Position numbers and translations under genes: made by a program
Notes under the pieces: generated by a model
Database searches by the model: none
Seen by the model: only the letters and a program-made list of their open reading frames with translations
What the model was told of the DNA's origin: nothing
Part shown: piece after piece, positions 1 to 11,942 of the stretch
How positions within the stretch are numbered: the first letter of the stretch is position 1
Layout of the letters: every line of letters begins with the position of its first letter
NCBI GenBank assembly: GCA_037501455.1
Contig: CM074865.1
Span: 51,168,501-51,232,500, forward strand
Length of the DNA stretch: 64,000 nt
DNA from: Lantana camara
Taxonomy: Eukaryota; Streptophyta; Magnoliopsida; Lamiales; Verbenaceae
Reading direction: 5' to 3'

Positions 1-487
1 CTTTCATTCGAATAATCTTATAATGTTAAGTGGTTTGATTGCTTATTGTATTAACTGCTTTTATGTGATTGATACTTGATGTATTTGATTTCCCCTACTT
101 GTTTCTTGTGTGCTTGAGGTGTGATTGTTTATTTAAGTGTTGCTTTGAGAGCTTGAGAGTTTCTCTTTCTTTGTGTTTGAGAGATGGGGTTCTCTCATTT
201 TCTGTTCGAGAGACGGGGTTCTCTCATTGTTTGTTTGAGAGACGGGGTTCTCTCTCTTTGTTGCACTACTTGCATTGTTTGATAGAATTCCGAGAGTTTA
301 TGCTTCGGTGAGTTAAGGGTCATGGCTTAACAACAACTGAAGACCCCTTGTGGCTTGAAGACCTTTTCCGAACTAATTCCTGATGGGGAGTTGCTATCCC
401 GCATGTGATGAACACGGGAGAGCTGCTTAAGAGTCCAGAACTCGAGGCAGTGGACCTGGGGACCAGGTCCTCTTAAGGGGGAGAGGT
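1..487 (+). mobile_element. Element A, 3' end of internal region
   Basis: This is non-coding sequence immediately upstream of an LTR. It carries a 29-bp tandem repeat (179-254), a palindrome at 452-470 (GGACCTGG facing CCAGGTCC) and a purine-rich primer tract at 475-486 (AAGGGGGAGAGG) that abuts the LTR start. The same palindrome-plus-purine-tract arrangement precedes the 3' LTRs of elements B, D and M, so I read this as the tail of a Ty3/Gypsy element whose body lies left of the window. No protein motif is visible; the 80-codon open frame at 69-311 is low-complexity and probably not coding. Confidence 0.75.
179..254 (+). repeat. 29-bp tandem repeat with palindromic word
   Basis: Three copies of GAGAGAYGGGGTTCTCTC start at 179, 208 and 237, exactly 29 bp apart. 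Each copy has 6-bp complementary ends (GAGAGA facing TCTCTC). A related copy lies on the minus strand at 24037-24054 in element N, also close to a 3' LTR, which suggests A and N belong to related families. Confidence 0.8.
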
Positions 488-3448
488 TGTGACACCCCGA
501 TTTCTCGGCTGTACAGGTACGCGCGCCATGCGTGTGACTCTTAGATTTAGGATTTACTTGATTCCTTTTTCTGCCTAATTGCGTTATTTTAATTCCCTTG
601 GCTTGAATAGCTGCAATTATATGATTTCAATTTTCTAGTCTTTGTGAAATTTATTACGTGAATTATATATTTATTTTCCCGAGTATGATTAAGTGTTCAA
701 TTAATTTTAATTGTGAGAATTCTATACCTATTTTTTCTTAATTGAAGCTTTGTATAACTTATGAACTTAATTGATAAATTTCTTGATGACTTAATTGCCA
801 CATTCATATTTTTGTTACCTAATTACATTCATTTAAATCTTCCAAGGACCAAGTAGCAATTTTTCCCCTTTTCTCCTCTTCTTGATCGATATAAACTATA
901 CACACACATACATACACTCATTTCTTCATCTCTTTCGCATGAACAAACCTTTCTTCCCCTTTCTTCTCATTCAACTGAGCCATCCAAAGAAGCAAGATAC
1001 CAAGGAATTCCTCCATTTTCATCAAGATATCCAGCTCTATACTTCTTCCATTCCATCCTCTTCCATCTTCCTCTTCAAGGTAAGCTATGTATGTATATAT
1101 ATGATGGTAAAGCTTGGAGTATGCTAGGGTTTTGTGGTTCTTTGCTTCCTATGAGATTATATGAATCACATATAATGATCTTGAGTTGGTTTTGTGCATT
1201 TATATAAAGAGTTGCATAAAGTTTGAGCATGAATGACCATATTCAATTTAAGGGTTTCATATGGAGATCTTGATGAATTAATGTATGATTTCTTGGTTCT
1301 TTTGATGTCTAAATGAAATATATGGTAGGATATGTGTTTATGAACTTATGCCTTAAATTTGGTTGCATTTGGTTGAGCTTTGAAGTGGTTTTTGCCCTTT
1401 TTTTTCGCTCCACGCACAAACCCCCTGTTTTGCTTCTTTTTCTCACCCAGAAGGACTACCCGAGCGGGTACTTTTTTGTACTGAAAAGTACCCGGGCGGG
1501 TAGTTTAATCCAGAGAGTTTCTGCACTCTTTTTCCCCCGCCGGGTAGATTTTGCCTTGTATTTTCCCCGACTTGGTATTCCCTCATCCGAACTCCGATTG
1601 ACCTGATTTTTAAACTATTCGAAACCTCTTGATGTCTAGAAAAACCTCCAATTGGAATAATCTCAATATATTTTGTCATTTGTGAGATAAAAACAATTCT
1701 TTTTGGTGTCGCCACTTCGCCGGAAATCTGCTTTCATCCAAGTTTAAGCTTACGCGATTTTCTCCTCGCTTTGAAACAAATGTCGTGCCATATATCATTT
1801 TAAAGGTCTATGTGTCTAGTTAGTATTTATGCTCTTATATGACACTCATTGGTCTTTACTCGCCTAAACTTGATTGTGTGAACTCGTGCTTTATATATGA
1901 ATTGAATTCGTCTGAGTAATTGAGCATTTGAACACGATCACACCATTCCATGAAATTCACATGCTTTATTCTTATTGATACACGTCATGACAAGTTTTAT
2001 CACTTCATAAACATTCTTGCCGTGCGTCCTACTTGGTTCCATTTTGAGTCGTGTCTCACAAGTACACTGTATCTTCTTTCTTATTTAGTGATCTCCTCGG
2101 TGGAGATGTTTGGGATTCGTGGTCTCTTTCTCTGGGGCTTTCTTGCACATGGAGGTGAGGGTTTTCTTTATAAACGACCTATAACCTTGCATTAATTAAA
2201 AGTATGCCAAATGGTTTTCATATTAAAGTTAACCATATCTTTTATACCGGCTATGTACCAGAAATGATTTATAAACTGCATAGTGTTAATCCTAGCCTGT
2301 TTTGCGAGATATTCCTGATTGCCCCGACTTTCCTAGCACTGGCCTAGCCGGTGTGGATCTTGTACCTGTTCCTGGGGCCCAGGGGCTTGTCTATTGAGGG
2401 AACCGGGGAGGCATCGGGCTGACGGTGAACTCTTGCACATGTCCCATCCTGTTGGACTACCCGGATACCCACCAGGAGGTTTGGTGGGAGATGGGGCTCC
2501 GATCTGAGGGAGTCATGAACCCGAAGATCACCCTGATGCGCGGATGTGGAGGTTAGCTACCAGCCACATTGCACCCGGAGAAAGGAGATTAATTTATATT
2601 TGTTTTTCCCGCCTGATAATTAATTATGACTCCTGTTTCCTGCTTGTTTCCTGATTACCTGCTTATACTTGTCATTTAATAAGTGAAAAGTGGAGTCCAG
2701 GATGGAATAAGTACCCGTTCTCGCCTGGTCCCCTTAAAATGTTAAACATAGATATCCGTAACCTCTGGTAGGCCTCCAGTCCCTGTTCAACACCTGAGTT
2801 CGTGGATCGGCAAGGTAAAATAGGCTTCAATAGAGGGCGTACGGATATCGACACATGCATATTATATCCCGTTTATCTGACCTGCATGATTGAACATAAT
2901 TCCACCCGTACAGTGGAATTATGCCTGCCTGATCACCTGTCTATATATATATATGCGTGTGTACCCCCTTCACTCAGTCAGTTGACTGACCCCTCCCTCT
3001 TGTTGTTTTTAGTCTTGTCTTGCAGGTTCTGTGGTCGTTAGGCGGGAGTCTTTTGAGGTTCTTGTTCGAGTCTTTGTCTAGCTAGCACTAAATTGTACCG
3101 CATTCACATTTCCTGCTTTATTTTAGGCCTTGTCGGCCAATGTATTCCACTTTTTCTTGATTGAAATAGGGACAGTTTAGGACAGGTTATATTTTCTTTA
3201 GTTGAATCCGTTTTACTTTCCTGCTTGTATTGTTATTATGTATTGGTTGTGAATACATGACTGCCTTATTCCTGCTGCTCTGTTCCTGTTGATTTGTTGG
3301 TAGGGTCTAGTCCCGCCTAGCACAGGGTTGTTTTTTTTATTTTTGTCTCCGTTCGCTATGAGCTTAGTTCATGTATGGACTTTCCATTTCATGGGTGGAC
3401 GGGGCTCATAGTGCGGGGGATGTGGTGCCCTCCGTCTAGGGTGTCACA
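488..3448 (+). mobile_element. 3' LTR of element A
   Basis: The LTR starts TGTGACACCCCG directly after a purine tract and ends GGGTGTCACA. It is 2961 bp long and has the module order shared by the long LTRs here: a TATA-like GATATAAAC near 888, a splice-donor-like AAG|GTAAGC at 1080, a palindrome cluster at 1457-1546, a conserved mid block (about 2370-2600), a CAGT/ACTG hairpin near 2975, an acceptor-like TTGCAG|G at 3024-3025, and a terminal block containing GTGCGGGGGATGTGGTG. The sequence to its right (3449 on) is an unrelated antisense LTR, so element A inserted into LTR I; its 5' half is outside the window. LTR L (58752) is a minus-strand relative, judging by the matching ends. Confidence 0.88.
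1457..1546 (+). repeat. Palindrome cluster in LTR A (TACCCGNNCGGGTA)
   Basis: Perfect 6-bp arms occur at 1457-1470 (TACCCG AG CGGGTA) and 1489-1502 (TACCCG GG CGGGTA), with a third partial word CCCCGCCGGGTA at 1535-1546. Between them sits a degenerate TTTCTGCA palindrome half (1517-1524). The block lies inside the predicted LTR intron, as in other families. Confidence 0.75.
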
Positions 3449-4227
3449 TAAGTAATTAAAAATCCACTCCCGTTTCACGAACTATTGCCTAGCCAACTAA
3501 CATAACTAAAGCACGCACACAACACAAACTCTAAGCAAACGGGGAAATGTGCACAGGGATATTATCCATCCCGGATCTCCCTGATGCACATCCCGACGAT
3601 CATGCACAAGAGTAATACTCGCGCCCCGAGTCTCCATTACCCATAATCACCGGGCCCCTGTCATATTCAGAATCGGAATCAAAATCGGAGTCTTACCGTA
3701 TTCAAAGACATACCTCGTTCAAATCCAAACTCGTATTCAAAATCGTATCATATTCAGATTCAAAATGAAAACATAAACGAATCATAATTAACATTCGTAT
3801 ACAAAGCGATACCATAATCATATCCTAGCATGCATAATCTAAGGTACTTCTAATTCTAACATAATCTTAAGTCTAACATTCATACTCCTCGCGTGATCGT
3901 GTCCCTAACATAATCCTAATCACAGCGTACCAGATTCCTAACATATTCATAACATATCGAACCTACATTTTCTAGTGCCTAATGTATCCTATTCCATAGC
4001 ATAAGACATAACCATAAGTATAAATAGCTCACACATACATACATATACGAAGGACTTATATTTACATGTAAACACAACGGTCATATTTCATTAGGGTATA
4101 TCTATAATCTAACCTCACCTTACACCAACGAAACCAGGCAACAGGGGAAAAAACCAATAGCTAAGGAGCAATCTCACCACCAACGGGATACTCCCCTGAA
4201 CAAGACAAACATCAAAGACACACATAG
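3449..4227 (-). mobile_element. LTR I, left piece (antisense)
   Basis: This is the antisense middle part of a long Gypsy LTR. It contains reverse-complement versions of the conserved mid block (GGGCCC near 3650) and of the GGTGAGGTTAG block near 4112. It is cut on the left by the 3' LTR of element A and on the right by element B. The last five bases, CATAG, pair with CTTAG at 52934-52938 as an imperfect TSD of B, so the LTR continues at 52939. Confidence 0.75.
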
Positions 4228-5407
4228 TGTGACACCCCGTTCCTTCGTCCGTATAGGTTCGTGCCACGCGTGAGTTTAATTTTTGTATTTGTCTTTAATT
4301 TCACACTTTAATATGTTTATATTCATGAATATGTTCTTTATGTAATAATTATATGAAAATACTTTCATTATTTGATTTAAATATGCCTAAATGTTTATAT
4401 TATTTGAATTCTTGTGATATGTGAATTTATATGATATGCATTTAAATTCCTAGCATGTTAATTTCTTGAATTATATGAATTTAATTGAATTATATGCTTT
4501 TGGACTTAATTACATGATATTTCAATGTTTTAGGGTTTAATTGAAAATAGGCTTTGGGACTATTTAACACTTTTTGAAAGTTTAGGGACCTATTTGAAAA
4601 TAGGGTACCTTGAACTTCTTTTTTCGATATCTTGAGCTACAGAACTCAGAATCGAGATCTGTCTTGGGAATTGAACTTGTTTTTACGATCCGGACCAAGT
4701 GGATTTAACCTTGTATTTTTTCGGTGCTGTTTGAACCCCTGACGAAGCTATATTTCACCCTTTTGACCCGAAAATCAAGAATGAAGTTTACCTTGAATCT
4801 TCAAACCTTGCTTTAATTAATTTGCAGCCATATTTCTTCCTTTACCTTCTCATTTTGCACGAGATCATCAGCCACAAGAGCAAAGAAGAGAGATTTCTTC
4901 ACTATTCATCTTCTTCTTCACGTTTTTGCTCAAGATTTTCTTGTTTTCTTCGATTCTCAACGATCTGAGGTAAGATCCGTATTCCTTATGATATATGCTT
5001 CAATATATGCTCCATTTTGTGTATTGAATTCAAGGTTTCATGCATGAGTGATTATATGAATGAATAGTTAGGTTTTCATTCAAGTTTTGAATACATGCTC
5101 TTATATGTTTATTTTGAGTTCTAAGCTAGAGAATGAATTCATTTATACCCTTTTAACTTGTTCCCTTGCATTCAATACATGAAGATTTTTTTAGTATTAA
5201 TGACTGCACAACATGCATCTTGTTGAATTTGGAATGTGCAGCTGTTTTACGGTGTCTTTGCATAAGTTTTACCTTGAATTTTGGCATGAAAACTTGGTAC
5301 ACTTACTGCTCTTGATGTACTTTAATGTTCTTGCATATTTTCCTTGCATATCAGCTACTTTTGGTGGAATTTGAGCCTAAAACGAACTACTGAACGCTGC
5401 TACTTTC
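4228..5407 (+). mobile_element. 5' LTR of B, piece 1
   Basis: It starts TGTGACACCCCGTTCC and aligns by eye with the 3' LTR from 49394 to about 50570. It includes the donor-like GAG|GTAAGA at 4970-4971. It stops where LTR C begins, at the sequence GCTGCTACTTTC, which corresponds to GCTGCTATTGTG in the 3' LTR. Confidence 0.88.
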
Positions 5408-8383
5408 TGTAGCACCCGCAGCGTATTGAATTCAAGGTTTCATGCATGAGTGATTTATATCCCGCGCACCTATACACAAACCCACATATGAAAAGGATTT
5501 CCATAGATTAGCCCAAGTCTAAGCGAACGGAGACCTACACGCACACACTAAGCTAAGCGGGGCTGAACCAAACAGAGCGCACAAAACAGATAGATACAAA
5601 AGCGAAAGCAACAAACAGGATCCATAAAAGAGCTCAATAAATCATATAACTTATCTAAAATGGCCACACGACCCAAAATAGATCGAGTACTCAGAAGTAC
5701 CATAATACAAATCCATTAACAGAATCATAAAAGAGTAAGAGTATCCAAAATGCAACATGAACATATGCAGACTCGACCTAAGCCAACAAGTACGACTCTA
5801 GACGACGCACTTCCCCACCTAGCTCGGTCAACCTGAAAGAGGTAAAGGAGAGGGTCAGTCTACAACTCGACTAGGTGAGGGGGCTAACGCACACCCACCC
5901 ACATAAATAAGTATATAACAGAGCATATATCAAACGGGGTATTCATGAACCGGGCTAGGGTTTTGCATACCAAAATGTTTTAAAACGTAACATATCATAT
6001 ATAAAGAAATCCAATCCCGATTCATAATCCACCAATACCAGCATAAGCATACGTCCGGTGAGTACGGACTTCCAACATTTCCTCATATCAAAACATAACA
6101 TAAAATACATAAATCATAAATATTAATCCAACCCCAACATCAACGGTGATCGGGAATCAAACCCTTTCCACCTGCAATACATATACATAAGGGGTAGCTA
6201 ACCCACACTATGGCTTCCCTGGTTATCCACCGAGGGCTCAAAGCACCATGCCTTCCCTACTCCACGAGTCGCGCGTGGATACTTCAATATGGGAGCCATA
6301 CACAGGCCAAACCCGATGGCCCTTGCTGTCCCGGGCATTCCTTACCCATAACTCTCGAGGCCCATCATAGCAGTACATACCGAACTTCCCATATTTGAGG
6401 GTATACCTCGCTCACACCAAACATAAACGTACAAAAAGGGGATTCAAAACTTAAGCTCACGTATGCTCATACTTATACCGTTTTCGTACATTTCAAGGGG
6501 ATCCATAAGATCATAAATATAGTTTAAGCACTCATATTTAACTATATAATAAGTGTTTAGTCACATGCGAGTGAGAATTCATCACATAAAGGGCATAGGA
6601 TTCATATCTAAAAGAAAAGTCCTAAACCTCACCTTATAGCAAAAGAGTGGGAATCGAATGGCCAAAACGAGCAAACAACCACCTAAACCTCGGTTCGATG
6701 GCTTTCGGAAGAGGCTCTGAAATGCAAGAACACAACACCTGAGACATAGACTCAAATATTTTGCAAATAGACGTTCGACAATGCTCATGCATGAAATGGA
6801 TGCAATTCAAGTGCATATAGGTATCACTTCAAGCATATAAGTTCATAACTCGGAATCAACGTATCAAAGGAAGCCATAAATTTAATACATTGCACATAAC
6901 ATATAGTATAACACGTATACAATGTGTATCAGTCATAACAATGTAAAAGAAATGCGCATAAGAAGCAAAGAAGGAAGAAAAATCACATGCGCATACAAGT
7001 TAGGGGCTAAGGGCCGTTACCCCTAAGCATGCATAAAACTGTTAACGCCAGTTAACTAGTACATGTGCAAATCCTGTACAGTTAAAGTCCGTTACCGCTA
7101 CCCCTGATCATAGGCAGTAACCCCCGTTACCTGGTATAGCGGCCCAAACAAAGGAGGTAATGGGCGTTACCTCCCAAAGCTGAAAATGCCCTAACGGGCG
7201 TTACCTTAAGCCTGGGATGAATCGTGCGTGATCCAGCCCTATTTCACCCCTTCAAATCAAACTCAAACCACAAAGAAACAAGGCAACAACTAAAGGTAAG
7301 ACAAGACATCAAAATGCAACAAATTCCAGTCCCTAAACCTCAAGCAATAAACCGACAACAAGTAAAACCAAAGGCAACAACACAACCACGAAGAAAGCTT
7401 GCAAAACCTTCATATACATTAATGGAATCTTACCAACCAAGCAATTAGCATTCAATACAAGTCCATATATTCATTAGTGAGGCATAAGGGTCATATATAT
7501 ATCTTCAAAACAAGTTTCCTTCCAATAAATGCAAAGAAGTCACATATGAGCTCAAAACCTAACTATTCATCATGCTAGTCAAATTCCATCATCTCTAGCA
7601 ATAAACCAAGATTCAAGGAGTGCAAAATGATAATCATAACAAGGTGAGCAAGAATCATGGATTACCTCAAGAGATTAGAGCAAGAAAGGCACAAAACTTG
7701 AGCTTAAGGATGCAAAAATAGAGGTTGAAGCTTAGAGTCTTCTTCGTCCTCTTTCCTTTCCTTATTTCATTCGAAAATCAGCTTGTGGGAGAGAGAGATG
7801 GCTGAGTTTTGGTTGAAAACGTCAAGGAGAAGGACAAGGTAATGATAGGCTAGTCTCCAAGTGGCTCATAGGGACATTTTAGGTGAAACCTCCATCGTTA
7901 GGGGTCGAAACGGTATCGAAAAAGTACAAGGCTTGTTCCATTGGATCTAAAATGTCGATTCAAGTCCAATGGAAAAGACGGAACTTGATTCTGAGTTCTC
8001 TAGCTCAAGTTACCAATTAAGGACTCAAGAAGGGCCAAATTGCAAATTGGGCCTAGAAGTTAAAACAAAGAGCAATTGAGTTCACTAACGAACAATCAAG
8101 TTCAAAATAAGTTTAAAACTTGCAATTAATTCCAAGAATTAAAGACGACACATAATTAATGAACTTAGCATGCTCGGGATTAAAAATAATAAATCAAAAC
8201 TTACATGTATAACATGAATTCATAGCATAGAGTCATATAGGGCAAAAATCGTATCAAATAATCCAAAAAGTCGCAAAAGAATACAAAATCAAGTAATAAA
8301 TGCATCAATTAACATGCAAGAATAAGTAAATATGGAAATTAAACTCACACGTGGCACAAACCTTTACGTGTGGTCTGGCGGGG
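5408..8383 (-). mobile_element. LTR C, antisense, inserted in B's 5' LTR
   Basis: It begins TGTAGCACCC, the reverse complement of an LTR 3' end, and runs about 2.98 kb. Antisense versions of the acceptor (CT at 5833-5834), the 3' hairpin (5855-5885), the mid block with GGGCATTCC (near 6330), a palindrome cluster (7041-7205) and the donor (AC at 7664-7665) appear in the expected order. The right end stops at GGCGGGG without the expected TGTTACA, so a few bases are lost and no TSD is visible. A 33-bp filler copied from B lies inside its left end (5423-5455). It is most simply a solo LTR. Confidence 0.82.
7041..7205 (-). repeat. Palindrome cluster in LTR C (GGTAACG/CGTTACC words)
   Basis: GTTAACGCCAGTTAAC lies at 7041-7056, a 22-bp inverted repeat with 10-bp arms and one mismatch (GGAGGTAATG facing CGTTACCTCC) at 7153-7174, and CTAACGGGCGTTACC at 7191-7205. 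Other CGTTACC words occur at about 7015 and 7133. The word family is the same as in LTR J (57174-57212). Confidence 0.75.
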
Positions 8384-8898
8384 AGTTTTACGGTATTTTA
8401 AGCATGAAATTTGCATGGTTTTGGATTGAATTTCATTGGTTAATTGCTGCCCCTGTTATGCTGTAATAATGACTGCATTTAACCATCATTTTAGCTGTAG
8501 TTGAATGGTTTCAAGGCATGAAAATAGTTGTTGTCATTACCCTGCTGATGCTGCGTTGTTGCTGTAGTTTGTGTACATTTCTACATGAATTCTTGCATGC
8601 TTTGAGGCCTAACTTACATATACATGTTTAACTTTATTCCGTGATCATGTTGCTTGCATTTAAATTTGATGGATTTTTGAGGTGTTTTAGCATAAAATTT
8701 GTGCATGGAATGAGTTGATAACATGATGCATTGTTTCTTTAATTTGTTATGTTGTTTGCCTCCATTTTCAGCTTTCTACCAGCCTTTTTCGTCGGTTTTT
8801 GACAGCAACATCAGCAGCCACGCCGGTGGCTGCTTTTCCTTCGTTTTTGAGACATGGGCGTGTCTCGGGAGGCTTAAACTTCTATATCGAGACACCCC
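8384..8898 (+). mobile_element. 5' LTR of B, piece 2
   Basis: It resumes at AGTTTTACGGTATTTTAAG, matching the 3' LTR from about 50573. It ends inside B's palindrome cluster (GAGACATGGGCGTGTCTC at about 8848). The last five bases, ACCCC (8894-8898), are the left TSD of element D. Confidence 0.88.
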
Positions 8899-9951
8899 TG
8901 TAACAGCCCGATTTTTCGGCCGTACAGGTACGCTGTTTCGGGAGTGCTACATGTTCATTTAAATTATTTATTTATATCATTATATGTCTATTTTAATGTT
9001 TAAATGTTTTATTTGAATTTATTTGAATTAATTGTTACGTAAATGTTAGAATATTTGAACGTTTTGCCCCGTTTGACCCCGCTTTTAATTTGTTTGACCA
9101 CGTACTTGCTTCCGATTTTGGTGACTACATGATATGCAGGAGTTATATGTGTTATAAATTTGCTTACGTACTCATTTTATGTTGTTGAGTTCGTTTGATA
9201 CGGTTCTTAAACCGTTTTATTTGTTAGGGACTCGATGGTCTAACTTGTTTTAGTGCGCCCTGTGTTCCCAAATTTATATCTTGAGCTCGGGAAATCAGAT
9301 TCGAATTCCGAAAGAGGCCCTGGACTCGTAATGGAAATCAAAAGCTCATGAATCTGACTTTGTATTTTTCTAAGCCCGTTTGGCCATCCGAATTTTGCCC
9401 GAAACCTGAACCTCGCCCAGATTTACAATATTTTACGGTTTTGGTCATAACTAATTCATTTTTTAACCAAATGACTTGATTTTTTAGCCTAACTAACCCT
9501 AGTTAATCCCTCTTTCTTCCTACCTAACCCTAATTTTCGAACTCAGCCCCTACGAAGAGAGAGAAGCAGCTGAAGTCAGGAGAAAAGGAAGCTTCACCTG
9601 CCACTATTCATCTTCTCCGATTTTGAGCTCTTGGCCGCGACCGTGCCAAGAGCAATCTTTGTCATGGCCGCGGCCTTATTTTTGCAAGGTTTCGACTTGG
9701 GCGCTGTAATTTTTACCTTGTTTTGAGTTGTTGCATGGCTGTACGTATTCGCTTTCCTTTTGTAGTTCAACAGACAAGTTTTTGTGGAGTTTCAAACGTA
9801 AACATTGTGTAAGCTGGGTATATATATATATATATTATGTGTGCTGTCTATATATATATATATGTTATGTAAGTGTTAATTGCAGGTATATATATCTATA
9901 GATATATATATGTAATCTATAGATATATATACCTGCAATTAACACTTACAT

Positions 9952-9999
<48 letters not shown>

Positions 10000-11683
10000 G
10001 ATATGTCATGTGTATTTATTATTATATGTATGACTTTCGTGCTTCATTTTGTTGCTTCATTTGCCTCTTATTTTTGCCTTTTTGAGTTATAAGCAATGTA
10101 AACATGTTATATTATATGTTAAATGTCTTGAATTAATTTTATGGATTTATTTGATACGAGTTTTACGTGATATGAACTTGAACACTTTAAGTGGCACCAT
10201 ATTACATTTTATATGCATCATTTACATTCATATGCATTTGCCGAGCATCTAATTGGTTCACTTTGAGTCTAAGTCGGTCTTTCGTCGTTTGTTTTGTTCA
10301 GAGGTTCACCCCGTTGGTGATGAGGTGGTTCTTTAGGCGCCCGTTTACCCCGTTTTGTTCGGTTTGTTCGTCAAGTTGAGGTTTCCTTGTTTTAGTTATT
10401 ATGACCTACAACCCTACGTGAATTTTGAAGTCCGCATGCGACTTAGGTATATATATATTTATATAAATACGTGTTGGATATGTATTTTGTGGGAATTGGC
10501 CCGTTTGCTATGAAACATTTGGAAAACGCTTTTATGTATATGTAAGTAATATTTTCGTTTATTTGCTTTGAAAAAGGGTTGGTGTCTGTGTTTTGAAAAT
10601 AGGGAGTTATAACTTTGAAAGATAAGTCTGAATTTTGAAAATTATGAATTATGAATTTCGAACAATTTTACTAGGCCCTGGATATTTGTGCAAAGGAGCC
10701 CCGGGACGGTGTCGGGCAGTCGGGTCACTCCCGAGTCCGGTCTCTGACTTATAGGATAAACCCAAAACCCACTAGGAGGTTTGGTGGGGGATGGAATCCT
10801 TGGGCGTGAGTGTCATGAATCTCATGACCCTGACATGAGAACGATGGCTAGGGTAGGATCCACCCTTCCATCATCCGGAGAAGAGGTATGTGTGATTGAA
10901 TTATGTTTTAGTTTGAATTTTGATTCCGATTTTGAATATGAACGAAGTTAGGTGGTTTGAAACTCGTACTAGCCGAGTTGTGTGATTTAGATTCTGAAAA
11001 TGGTCCGTGCAACGGGAGTGGATTCCTAATTTCGAAAAGTTGGTGATTTTGGCCTTCGGCCTTAACTTTTTTATAGATATAATATCAAGTGTTAAAATGT
11101 TTTAGATTGCAAAAACCACGCCCCGGTTCATGAGCTTTTATGATTTTGAATATGCTCTGCATTATGTATATTTACGTGTGAGTGTGTTAGCCCCCTCACC
11201 AGTCTTTAGGATAGACCCCTCCTCGTTGTCTTCTTTTTTCCCTTTTGTTTCTTTGAGTTTTCAGGTGCAGGGTTGGTTCGAGCTAGGCTGCTTTCGTTTG
11301 AGTTATTTGAGTCTTAGTTCGAGTGTTTTGCATACCGCATCATTACTTTCCACTTGGGTACTACGTATAAAGTATGAATATGTATATGACTTCAAACTTA
11401 TGAATTTGTAAAATTTATTTGGCCCGGGATGGGCATGTTTGTATATCATGTATTTATTTGAATTAGTTTGATTTGATATAGGTATGTTTGATGTTCCTGT
11501 TGCTTCCGTATGTGTTATGATTTTGTTGCGCACTCTGAATTAGGGTCTAGACCGCCTAGCTTAGGTGTGATTTTGTTTGTCACCCGTTCGTCGTAGCTTG
11601 ATACGTGGGCGGAGTCTCTATTTCGTTAGACATGTCGGGTTATGGTGCGGGGGATGTAGTGCTCTGCGCTTCGGGGTGCTACA
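8899..11683 (+). mobile_element. 5' LTR of D
   Basis: It starts TGTAACAGCCCG and ends GGGGTGCTACA. Relative to the 3' LTR it lacks about 0.5 kb, including the donor-like site, between GAGCTC (about 9630) and the palindrome block near 9640. It has gained an AT-rich inverted repeat at 9850-9965. The acceptor-like TTTTCAG|G is at 11263-11264. The mid block near 10680-10870 shows GGGCCC-rich and GGAGGTTTGGTGGGGGATGG motifs shared with M. Confidence 0.9.
9850..9965. repeat. Near-perfect AT-rich inverted repeat
   Basis: Two arms of roughly 50 bases face each other around a loop of about 12 bases. Each arm contains TGTTATGTAAGTG or its complement, the word AATTGCAGG, and TA runs ending in ATCTATAGAT. 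The right arm runs on into a long (TA)n tract (to about 9993). The block is absent from the matching place in the 3' LTR (near 29290), so it formed after D inserted. Confidence 0.88.
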
Positions 11684-11690
11684 TCTAAAG

Positions 11691-11702
11691 TGGTATCAGA
11701 GC
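11691..11702 (+). other. Primer-binding site of D (initiator Met tRNA type)
   Basis: TGGTATCAGAGC begins seven bases after the 5' LTR end. This is the usual plant primer site complementary to the 3' end of initiator methionine tRNA. Confidence 0.93.
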
Positions 11703-11942
11703 ACTTGGTTGCAAAATCGAAGCTCTAGTGTCATGTCGTGTTCGTCTAGGTCGTTCGGCTTAGGATTATATATTTGTTTACATCCACTACATCTTTTATG
11801 TGACCTATTTGTTATTACTTGTATTAATAGTGCACATGAACATACACCGAAACCCCCGCATGCATTGATATTTCTTGGAAATTGCATTTTCATCTCAGGA
11901 TATCCTCTCAACAACAACGAGTATCATCGGGAAAAGTGACAA

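Noticed and set aside
882..1127. Open frame near the start of LTR A
   Set aside because: It overlaps the TATA-like and pyrimidine-rich leader region, runs through the predicted donor and has no similarity to other LTR copies at protein level.
6210..6398. Short open frame in antisense LTR C
   Set aside because: It spans the conserved non-coding mid block in reverse; the same block in D and M has no matching frame.
9815..9993. A simple microsatellite only
   Set aside because: The TA runs are part of a true inverted repeat with non-repetitive arms (TGTTATGTAAGTG and its complement), so it is annotated as a foldback.
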